Shown here: one piece after another, positions 37,301-49,300 of the stretch
Layout: each line of letters begins with the position of its first letter
Numbering within the stretch: the first letter of the stretch is position 1
NCBI GenBank assembly: GCA_903813345.2
Contig: CAIIXF020000010.1
Coordinates: 21,713,181 to 21,773,180 of the forward strand
From: Owenia fusiformis
Taxonomy: Eukaryota; Annelida; Polychaeta; Sabellida; Oweniidae
Direction: 5' to 3'
Length of the DNA stretch: 60,000 bases
The notes under the pieces: model-generated
What the model was told of the DNA's origin: nothing
The model's input: only the letters and a program-made list of their open reading frames with translations
The model's database searches: none
Position numbers and translations under genes: made by a program

Positions 37301-40300
37301 GCGTTATATCTTAGTTTGGGATATTTGGGTGTTGTTTTCCTTGTGACAGATTGTCCTCGTGAATTTTTCTTTTTCTTATTTTGTCTCGTAATACTCTCTT
37401 ATCCTTTCCATTTGGGCACTTGTGATTTCATATCCTCATAAGGACAACCTACATGTGCATCCCTTTACGAGAAAGCTAAACACCCTGACCTTAGTGACAT
37501 AAGATCATTTATAAAAAGGCTTCTTTTTAACAAACGGGTTCTCTTTATGGAAACAATACCTGGGAACAGAATTCATGAGATTTAATAAGATTAATCAGCA
37601 AAATGTCACACTATCCTCTTAGAATTTCGTGGTATACTTAATTGTAAGAAGTGACATGCGGAATGAGTAATCAAGCGAATCAAGTGGAACATTTATATGT
37701 AGACTTGCATAATGTCGCCATACGTCTCGAAATCTCACACCTTAAAATAACAATGAATGAAGCAGAAGATTAACGCCCCTTATCACGCCCGGTGATCGTA
37801 CAAAATGGATGGAGGGGAGGATTGGGCGATTTCTGTAATAAATAGGTATAAGGGACGTTATTATCACAATACTAATGACATTGCTCACTTTTTAAAGTTG
37901 GTTTCCATGCGTTATACAAAAATAATCGAAATAAATTAATATTGGATGGAGGGGGGATAGGATGGAGGGGGGATTTATATGTCTACGATGGAACAAATTC
38001 AAAAGAACTCGTGTATTTGAAAAAAACTAAACTCAGTACCCCAGTAAGAAACTGGATATTATATCTCTGGAGAAATGGGAAAATGGAAAAATGGGAAAAT
38101 TTGGAGTCATAAGAATAAATTCAAGTAGCGTCTTACCATGTCTTTAGATATCCTATCCCCCTCCATCCAATATTAATTTATTTCGATTATTTTTTGTATA
38201 ACGCATGGAAACTAACTTTTAAAAATGAGCAATGTTATTAGTATTGTGATAATAACGTCAGTTATACCTATTTATTGCAGTAGTCCGGGCTGTTAAGTGG
38301 TCTCGTGGGAAATTTTTGTTACAGCTTGGCAACATAGTGTACTTTATAGAGTTTGAGGTGCTGAATAAGAATTTTGATGTTGCCAAATCTGTAACGTGAA
38401 TGTTGTTGCTAGGGGCAACCATTTCCATAGCAACCACACATTTTACCTTGCAACGGGCCTAAAAATACAAATGTTGTTGTAGATTTTTTTTAATTATAAT
38501 CATTTTTCATAATATTTATTGTGAAGTAAAGGGAAGTAATAGGGGAATTTGTCATTTAACACAATTTGGTGAACAATTGATTTTTGAGCTATTGTGATGT
38601 CATAATAGCCCAAATTTTGTTATTTTTCCTAGTTTACATATAATTCCACATTACAATTACTTTTTTTACCTCTTCAAAATACCGAAAGTAGGTAAATGTC
38701 TGGGACATTTGTTAATTTTGATGTGCTCTTTCCAGCTATGGCACTGACTTTACATGAAAATAAAACCATTCTGTTCCAGGGGTGATTGAAACTAGGGGGC
38801 CACTACAATAGTGCAATTTCATAGATCTAAATAACATAACATTCACAATTTTTTGAATTACTAATTTATGATATATTTTTATTTGAAATGTTTCCTCATC
38901 TTATGCAAGTTTTGTTTCAAATTGGCAGTTGTGCATTTTATTTAGTTGGAGTTGTTGATGTTGCAGTCTGTAAATTAAGTGTCGTTGCTAGGGGCAACAG
39001 TGTTCATAGAAATCGTACTTTTAGCTTAGAAACAGACATAAAATACATGAGGAAGCAGTACATTGTAGAGTTTTTATCATTTTCCTGCTCATTACTACAC
39101 CCTATGCAGACAGAGCCTGTGGGAAATATTGGGTGCGGCGCAAATGAGCGGAGGGTGCGGAGCTAACGGTCATTTTTGAATTTAAAATTGGGATATTTCT
39201 GAAACTAAGCCGTTTTGGGACTTCAAATATACCAAGATATGTGTATTTGACACCAAATATCAATAAAATTGTGAAAATAGTAGTGCAATTCATTTTATAG
39301 CGACGTAGTATGCCTTAAACATTTCCCAGACCTATATATTTTGAGACTATCCTTTTAATACTGCGTCCCCAGCATTCATAAAAAATGGTGTTCAAGATAC
39401 ACTACCCATGCAAATTATTTTTGCATCTTGGCAGCCAGGCAGTATCTGTGTGATTTTATAAAAATTTGGAAATGTTCTTCAGATATGAGCCCCTCTAAAT
39501 ATTGGGTGCGGAGCTACGTTTATGGAGCTGCTCCGCACCCAATATTTAGAGGGGGCTCATATCTGAAAAAATTTCCGAATTTTTATAAAATCACACAGAT
39601 ATTGCCTGGCTTCCAAGATGCAAAAATAATTTGTATAGATAGTGCACCTTGAACACCATTTTTTATGAATGCTGGGGACTCAGTATTAAAAGGATAATTT
39701 CAAAATATATAGGTCTGGGAAAGGTTTAAGGCACACTGCGTCGCTATAGAATGAATTGCGCTACTATTTTCACAATTGTATTGATATTTGGTGTCAAATA
39801 CACATATCTTGGTATATTTGAAGTCCCAAAACGGCTTAGTTTCAGAAATATCCCAAATTTAAGTTCAAAAATAACCGTTAGCTCCGCACCCTCCGCTCAT
39901 TTGCTCCGCACCCAATATTTCCCACAGGCTCTGTCTGCATAGGGTGTACTAGAAATTAAAGAAAAATAAGGAAACTTGGAATTACATTTAAACAATCGAT
40001 TTGTTCGCCATTGTGATGTCATGACTCATGATAGCTCGAATTGGGCTCTTTTTCAAACTCAAATAAATTCACATTTTAGTTTTCCTTTTCATCCCATGAA
40101 AATAATTGTATTTCAACAAAGTAAATGCTTGTTACTGTGCTAATTTTACTATATTTGTTTCAATGATGTCTTTGGTTAAGAAATTCAGATATGGACACAT
40201 CAGTAATTGGAAAACTGTTTCTGGTTGCAATGGTTTCCATAGCAACCAGACCTGTAAGCACAGAAAGAGGCATAAAAATAGAAATTCATTCTGACATTGG

Positions 40301-43300
40301 TAAAACTTTTTTCAGTTTTAATTGTAATTTTTAAAGTTTAATAGAAAGTTTTTTTTTTATTCCTTTTTTATTCATAGAAAACATTTGAAAGCAGTTACAT
40401 TAACATATACAATATTCATAATATCATAGAAATCACACAATTTTCCATCATATTCTTTTTTAAGGCATCTAACCACACTAGTCTAATCTAATCTAGTACC
40501 CATAATTTCCCACCTTTTTTCTCTGCCTATTTGCTTATCAATATTACAATAAGATATTACATTTGCTTTAAATCCTTTAAAGGTAGGTCTTAACATTGAG
40601 TATTTGCATAGGTACACATATCTTTTAAATATACTCCACATATTTGTCAGGATAATTGTTCTATCATTTATACATACTGGTCCTATTAAAATATTCTGTT
40701 TTGTACAAAGTCCTGTCAATTCCTCTGGTAACCAGTTTTTAATGACTACTATGAGTTCCATTATCACTTTACACTCATAGAGGAGATGACAAATTGACTC
40801 TGGTTCTACTTTACAAAAAGTACACAGATCTGATTCTGCTAATCCACACATTTTCAAGTATGTGTTGGTGGCCAAAAATCTATGAAGCATTTTAAAATTG
40901 AAAGAAGCTAATTTTGGTTCAAAATTGCTGACTTTATTGATTCTATTGATCATTTTCCAATCTTCTTTGTTAAGTAACAGATTCAGATTTTCTTGTTTTT
41001 TGTTGTACTTGTCTTCAAATCTTTTTAGTTTATTGATGTTCACTACTTCACTATAGCAGCCACGGCACCATGACACATTTTTATTCTCGTTATCTCTTTG
41101 GTTTGACAGTTTATCATTGATTTCAATGCATTTTGAATCTCCGTAGTACACGTACTTTAAGTCGTTGATAGAAGAGGTCACATGATTTTGGATTTGGATT
41201 CTTGACTATGTTGGAAGAGTGGCAGGAAATGCAGAGTCTGACATGATTTAATTGGCCTTCCTGAAAAAAGGGAAAAGGAATCACCATGTGTTTTAGGTGG
41301 AAAACATGTACATGATCTTTGATTGCTTTGTTCTGATGGGTCTTCAATACATATTTCTTAGAGGGTATTTGAAATGGTTCTTTAGATGGTTTAATGGTTC
41401 ATTAATTTTGAAGCTAATATTTCAAATAACAACTAGAAATTGGAAAAAGTTCAATTTCAGACTCCAGATGACTGATTTTTTTTTTAAATTGTCTTTAGTT
41501 TTTAGATAGATAGATAGGTTTTAAATAGGTGATGTATGATATGATATATGATATATGATATGAAATATGAGATGATATTATACTATATGATATGATATAT
41601 GATATAATAGGATGTGATATATGATATGATATACAGTATGATGTACGATATGATTTAATATGATATTTGATATGATATGATATACGATATGATATACTAT
41701 ATGATATATGATATGATATACAGCATGATGTACGATATGATTTAATATGATATGATATACGATATGATATATTATATGATATACAATACGATATACGATA
41801 TGATATACGATATGATATATCAAATGATGTTATATGATATTAAATGATATGATATATAATATGTTATATGATATGATTTAATATAATATATGATATGATA
41901 TGATTTGCTATATGATATGATATGATCGATATGATATAATAGGATAAGATATGATATACAGTATGATGTACGATATGATATACGATATGATATACGATAT
42001 GATATACAATATGACATATCATATGATGATATATGATATTAAATAATATGATATATAATATGTTATATGATATGGTTTAATATGATAATGATATGTTATA
42101 TGATATTATCTGATATGATATATGATATGATATGATTGATATGATATTATATGATTTGATTTTTTGATTTGATACATTTATTACATTGATCATAACTCAT
42201 AAACTGGAAGTAGTACTTTTTTCGGACCTCGTTTTCAGACACTGATATCTCGAAATCAGCTACAAATCTACATTATGTTACTTTTTTATGAGGAACACAA
42301 TGAAAAAAAACGGAGTGAAAATATAGAAGGATGACCGTGAAAATTTAATAAGTGACAAAGTACTGGATTTGACCTAGTTATTGACCTATATAAAACATTG
42401 AACAAATTTCCTAGGAACTAGATATAGTACTTTAATTGACCATATGATTGTCTTTACTGAATGTCTTATGGTTGTTGAGAGAACGTGCTATGTTTAAGAA
42501 TAACTAGAATGGTAAATTGTGAACTAAGTTAAGACTCAAGATTGTAGACTGTCTTCGAAACCGGCATTCTAATAATAAGAATACTGGCAAAAACAATAGA
42601 CTCCAGACTTCATCTGGAGTCTAATAACAAGAAAAGAAGCAAAAACAATAGACTCCGGACTTCATCCGGAATACCAAGAGCACATTACTTTTTTACCTCT
42701 TAAAAATAATATCAAAAGTAAGAATTATTTATTTGAACTAAAAAAATTAAATTGCACAAACTAGCATGAAACTTTAATGAGATTGCAATATCGCAGGAAA
42801 GGTGAAAATTATTATATATCAACATGGTTCTTACTCTTATTTGAATTATTTCAATGTTCATAGATTATAAGAGATCTGACAGATTTTCAAGATTTTTAAA
42901 GTGTTTCAGACACTCTACGTAATATACATGTAAGAAACACACAGTGTATCAGTTCATATGACGACATTCCTTCTTTTAAACAGGTAAAGGGAATCTTTAG
43001 GAAATTGCAGTGTTTTGAATTTTGGAGAAGAGAAAATGCACAAGAACAGTTTGGCCATTATGGCCAATTGCAGGCATACAATTAAATATTGACTAATACA
43101 ATGTATAACAATATACAAAACAGAATTGAAATGAACAATAAGACAAAAATTTGACATATAGCCTTAGGCAAACCCGAATGGATCTTCTTATTACAACATC
43201 AAAATAAACCATTATAGATAGAGCAAAATTTGGCATAGCCTTCGGCCACACTAAGGGATTTTCCAAGCGGACTTTTGAAATAAAATTAAAATTACAGAAA

Positions 43301-46300
43301 ATTTGGGCATAGCCTTCGGCCACCCCAAAGGGATTTTCCCCACTAGATTATCAAAATAAGTCATTAAAAATACAGCAAAGACATACTAGCTTTTGGCATT
43401 GGGCCTTTATACTTTGAAGAAAAGGGTGACATAAGGAAATATGGGCATATGGGAGCACGTATTCTGTAACGTTGTTGGAGAAAACCTGCTTTTGTTGATG
43501 ATGCTGATTTTGATGGTGCTGATTTTGATGGTATATTAGATCATGAATTTGAAAATGGACAAATGAATTACTATAAAATTATAAAGATACTTACATTATC
43601 ATTTGAATTCGATATGTCTGCTAAAGCTTTCCTCTTGTTACCCCTTGGTTTAATAGGAGTGCTGCATGCAATGGGACAAAGCGTTTCCATTTTTGATCTT
43701 TTTTATTTTCATGCTCAGTTATTTTGAAATTTCTTCTTATATGATGTCACAAATAAAGAGAGAACAATTAAAATTAAACAATTAAAAATAAACAAGTAAA
43801 CAAATAAAAATATAGTAAATCTGAAACATAGGATTAAATCCTATGCTAAGGGCTGGTGTGAAAAAACACTCCATCTCGGTGGGAATCGAATCCACAACCT
43901 CCCAATTACACGCCGGATGCTCTGCCACTTGAGCTACAGAGCAAACTACTGATTCTCTAATATCAACATTGTGTTTGTGGCATCACGGCCATGACTTACA
44001 TGCCCTGTTTCCTGAACCCATCATTACATTTACCTGTCTTTCCAGGTTGTCAATCACACTATTCATGATGTCACATGGTCTTTCCAATGGGAATCTTCCT
44101 GAATCATGTTAAGCAATCGCCCAGTCAATTAATGAAACTCCATCCATGTTATTCTTTAATTTTTCCTGTTGTCATGTGGTTGCTAGGCAACAATAATACA
44201 AGTTAAAACCTTAACATACATAATATCCAACCATCTATCCTGATTAAACATATTAATAATATAAATTATTAATTATACTGCTGTTCATCCAGGCATGTTT
44301 TATTCAGTTGATCAAAATGACTTAGCATTATAAAACCACTTATCAACCAATTGATGAAAGCGCGTTTGTCAAAGTACTGGTCCATAATGACATCATAATG
44401 GGGTTTTATTACAAAAAATTGAGATGCTGTCATTACTTATACTTTTTAGTTTGACTGGATATCATCGTCAACATGTACCTTAAAAATTGTAAACAATAAC
44501 TTTATTTTAGTAAAAGTTTTCAATCTCAACATCAAGCTTAAAGGACATGGTCATGGCTGGTTGCTAAGGAAATAGTCTCCATAGCAATGGTGCTCAACAT
44601 CATACCCAGCAACATGAAACTCCTGTTTACCACAATAAAATATTTATTAACCACTTTGAAACAAAAATTGCAATAGTAATGAAAACATTTCTTGCATATA
44701 GCCGCAAATACATAGAATCAAAATATTTCGAAAAGTAGGTTTGTCATTAGGGTAGATTAACGTCATTCTATTCAGATACCACCCTAGTTTCAATCATTCC
44801 TAGAACAAGATTGTTTTATTTTCATGCAAATCCAAAGCCATCGCTGGAAAGAGCACATCAGAAATAACAAATGTAGCAAATGGCTTACCTACTTCCAGTA
44901 TTTTGAAGAGGTAAAAAAAGTAATTGTAATGTGGAATTATATGTAAATTAGGAAAAATAACAAAATTTGGGCTATTATGACATCACAATAGCTCAAAAAT
45001 CAATTGTTAACCAAATTGTGTTGAATAACAAATTCCCCTATTACTTCCCTTTACTTCACAATAAATATTATCAAAAATGATTATAACTAAAAAAATCTAC
45101 AACAACTTTTGTATTTTTAGGCCCGTTGCAAGGAAAAAGTTGTGGTTGCTATGGAAATGGTTGCCCCTAGCAACAACATTCATGTTACAGATTTGGCAAC
45201 ATCAAAATTCTTATTCAGCACCTCAAACTCTATAAAGTACACTATGTTGCCAAGCTGTAACAAAAATTTCCCACGAGCCCACTTAACAGCCCGGACTACA
45301 GGTCGTGTAGACCATTGTTGCCCGATTTATAGCAAAAACATTGACTTTTGCACGTGGGTGATGATGCGTCTTTTTTAATAGATCTCGTATCTTAGAAGGG
45401 TATCAGTTCAAAAAAATACTAGATGGCCTAACATATTTTGCAATGCACTGCGCCTATTCATTTGGCAATTCAGTTGTAAAGTTTCTCTTGAAAAAATAAA
45501 TCTTCCAAATTTGTTAAGTTTTCTTCCAGAAATCGCCTAATCCCCCTCCATCCATTTTGTACGATCACCGGGCGTGCTTATATTATTAGAATTTGGCCAG
45601 TTAGTTTGTTACATTGAATCAGTTCATGCTGTTTTCTATTTTCAATGGCAAGAGTCGGCGATGTTTGGTAATGTTCATTTAAGGTTGTGCCATATGACAA
45701 TTGTGAGGGTTGTGTCAAGAGGTTTGCATTTATGTCCCCAAGTGATCATAAAATATTAGCTTCATTTATGAAGTTATACTTCCATTGGGATCTACTCGCT
45801 ATTATCATATGTTTTATCAGTAGACATTAATATTTTATCATACATGGGATGAGATATAAGTGTCCTTGGGGTGCACTGATGCCACTTAATATCATATTCG
45901 ACGCACTCGTCTACCAATAGATGGTGTGACTCCTCTGATCCATTCACAGTAGATCGAGTCCAATAGCGCCGAACAGTCTATTGATTCCATAACTCAATAG
46001 ATGTTCAATACGAAAAATGACACAACAATAGGAAAACCCATGTGAACTTTTCTGCGATGATGTATTGCTCTCGCGAGGATATATTTTTATGGATCCCGAC
46101 CCGGAACCGTCTTCATTAAACTATTAATGTCAGGGGACAAAAAGGAATAACCAAATGAAACTTGGAAAACAATATACAATAGGACATACTCGCACTATGT
46201 GGAACTTAATAACTACGTTTTGTATATTGGCGTTTTCTTCAGGTTGCTATGGTAACCCGGATGCTAAGAGACTATATGATGACCTGCTTAGAAAGAGTGG

Positions 46301-49300
46301 GTACAACAAGCTGATCCGACCTGTCAGTAACAATTCGGATAAACTGACAGTTAGGCTGGGGCTACGTCTGTCACAACTCATCGATGTGGTAAGTCAACAT
46401 CCACTGGTAGCTTTTTCTTCATCGTATTTTTGAGTCTCGTAATAACATGGCATTAAATTATATAGTATAAAATAAAAATGATGTTGCGCCATACAACATA
46501 ACCAAACGTTAATCAAATATATCTCTGTCGTTCTTTTGTCAAAATTCTATCTCCCACAGTCATACATGAAATTACGCTGTGTTATATGAATACCAATCAA
46601 CCTGCATTCTATTATTCCCTTACCCCCCCCCCCTCCCTGCCAGATAGAGAGATGGTCATGCTGGAAGACTATGAATTGTTTTGGCAATGTATGAGTAAAA
46701 TAACACGATGTTTTACAATAAATATAATGATATTATACAATATGTATTACGTGCAAAATTCCATAATGTATTGTTATAGCACTCTCTGTATACAGAAGGC
46801 TAATGATTACTTTGGGAAAATTAAGTCGAAATCTCTTCACTTGGATTTATTTATTTGTAATCATCAAGCTCGATTATGACGTTTGTCGTGTGTAACGTAA
46901 CCTCGATCTTGTAACCCCCTCTGTCCCTACCCATTAACTATACAAACAATTTAACATCACATTAATTAATTGATTGGAGCCTGTTTGGAAGTAAGGCAAA
47001 ATGGGAGCTTTTAAGTCAATGTAGCTACATCGACACCTCCCTCTTTAGCATGATGGATTCTCCCTTTTGGTATTCATGAGTCGTTGCTTTGAATTGGTAA
47101 ATATATGTTTGGTTGTGTCCCATTACACCCACTGCAGACTGAGACTGCGATACGGATATAACATGAGCTTTCGGAATAGTTTTCTGATCCGAATTCATGA
47201 TATTTTTAAATTAGCCTTGTTGCGGCCTTTTTAATTCAGTGTTTAATGACAGGTGCAATATATGATAGCGTATTCTAACATAACGATTTGCTATAGCATG
47301 TGCACATCCTAGGTATATTCATTTGAGACACCTCAATTCCTCAATTTGAAATGGCAGTCTGTTAGCATTGCGATAAAACATGCTCTTATATTGCAACAAA
47401 TACGGATATGTTCTAATTGCAATGGATACGTTTACATTGCATATACTCGCATTTCAATGCAATACGCTCAAATTGCATTAAAATGTACATGTATGTCAAC
47501 AATTTCTCACTGCTTGTTCATAGCCCAGGAGAGAAAAATTCAACATGGAAGCTATGTAAACGTATACAATTTTCCATTATTTGAGCTATAACCGGACACG
47601 AACGACAAAAAGTTCTCCACAAATAAAAAAAATGAAATGGGAAAACTCATCAATCATAAAAGAAGTGAGCAATAATGAATATTAAATGAAACACACACTT
47701 ATCAAAACACTTTCACAAACGGATAATGTAAGTGTTGGTTCTCAAATAATGACATCTTAATAATTAATCAATTACTACAATAAAAAGGCTAAATCAACAG
47801 AAAGCCATATGTTTATAATAATAAAGATAGCAAGGGAATTAATCTCAACAATACGTCAAGTTGCACGTTTGAGCTGCAAGATATCAAGTGATAGTTTGTC
47901 TTGTAAAATGTCCTCAATACAACTTATTGTACCTCATATTAACGGGACCATTAATCAATTAAAATCTCTCTAAATACTTCCTGTTAACGAGGTCTGTCTT
48001 CCCTGACATCTGACAATTAGTGGAGTATGTTCCGGCATAGGTACTTATCATAAAAGCAAAGTGAACAACGCTATGCCCTTTTCAATGATTTAATTTTATA
48101 TCTTTAAAGGAGTCTCATCTAACAATAATAATACCACCCTCTTCACTGTTCCACAACTAGTTACTTTGACGGAACGTCCATGTAACAAAATGGATGAATT
48201 TCCCGGATACGATTTTTTGTTTTTTCTCTTTTAAAGAAGCAAAATTAGAACTATACAAGTAAATTCATTCGCCCTAGTTAATCCCCATTTGTTTATTACT
48301 GGGACAAGGTATTCTTGCAGTAACCAATTAATAAATGAGCTACTGCAAAATTCTCAAGACGGGAATTACAAGTGTAATTTATGATTTGTTAATTATCTGA
48401 ATTTCTAGGAAATATTAAGTAACGCCTAGCAGTAACATCTAAATAATAGCTTGCTAACCAATCAGTATGCCATCGAGATTCGAATATCTCGAGAAAACTT
48501 TCGTCGTCCCAGCATATAAATCTAAATCTATTAGATTCTGAAAACTCGCTGTTGATGTTATAGCTTTGAAAACATGGATTTCAATTAAACGGTTTCAAGA
48601 GTGATGTGATATGTTTTTGTTACATATCTCAAGACATCTGTTCAAATAGTCTTATTGAATATGTGTTATTCCTTAGTTTTAACTAATTCCTTAGTTTTTG
48701 TTAACGATTTTTCTACAGAGTTCTTTATTGTTGTTCTGTCGTTTTTTCAATAATATGGATTGATCGCTCGTTATATTGTCTGATTATTTAAGTTGTTCCT
48801 ATATATAATTACATATGTTATTAAGTTGCGTTGAGATGTATGTTTTGAGCTAATGATTTGAATTAAATCCCTTATATTTGTTTAGTGATCTATACTAACG
48901 TAACAGTATTGAATATTTCTTAATTACGTGCTTTATTTACTTAAAGTACTGATTTCACTCTACCATTACCAGAGATCACGATAGTTGAAAAAACTTGTTA
49001 GCCATTGTGGCTAAATCTTCCCAAAATTTTTTAGCCAACCAAAATATGAATTAGCCATTTTGAAAAACCGTAAAAAAGGGAATTCGCAATAGAGGTGTCA
49101 CGGTCCAAGAAAATTTCGGTACGGTACGGAACGGTACAAATGGTCTCAACACGTTACTTTCAGGACGGGACGGGACAGAACATTAAAAATGATGCAATGT
49201 CTGATGATGACAGTTTCACTTTCAGTTTCACTTTTCAAAATCATATTCAGAAATAAAAAAACGTCAATTAAAATTGAATGTAAAGCATCTGCCGCGAATG

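Larger units (their letters stand above)
29037..37783 (+). other. Intron 1 of gene B between the LINE and the 7.8-kb TIR element
   Basis: Mostly AT-rich unique-looking DNA. Listed separately are an inverted-repeat element (30161-30337), a possible antisense exon (31062-31325) and a TIR element (35938-36420). A short direct duplication AAGGTTATAGCCA occurs near 37250 and 37279, and an RFX-like palindrome GTTACCATGGAAAC at 34065-34078. Other open frames here lack recognisable domains. Confidence 0.45.
37784..45576. mobile_element. 7.8-kb terminal-inverted-repeat element, flanked by CTTAT
   Basis: The left end CACGCCCGGTGATCGTACAA (37784 on) is the exact inverse of the right end (45557-45576), with about 50 bp of outer TIR. 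After a divergent stretch, a second pair of arms of about 520 bp (38281-38799 and 44781-45301) matches at high identity. The identical 5-mer CTTAT abuts both outer ends (37779-37783 and 45577-45581), consistent with a 5-bp target duplication. The interior carries later insertions: a foldback, an L1-like tail, a satellite and a tRNA-like sequence. No transposase was recognised, so it is non-autonomous. CAC termini and a 5-bp duplication recall Transib-type elements, but the terminal heptamer does not match well; the superfamily is unassigned. Confidence 0.8.

Noticed and set aside
39102-39942. Two almost identical 63-codon frames on opposite strands
   Set aside because: They are the two arms of the foldback read outward; explained by the inverted repeat.
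41578-42017. Open frames encoding His-Ile-Val-Tyr repeats on the minus strand
   Set aside because: Direct translation of the GATAT satellite; not a protein.
43871-43942. Functional tRNA gene
   Set aside because: The acceptor strands do not pair and the anticodon arm is poor, although Pol III boxes are present.
37784-45576. Polinton/Maverick assignment of the 7.8-kb TIR element
   Set aside because: No integrase, polymerase B or capsid-like frames; the flank is 5 bp rather than 6 and the ends do not begin AG.
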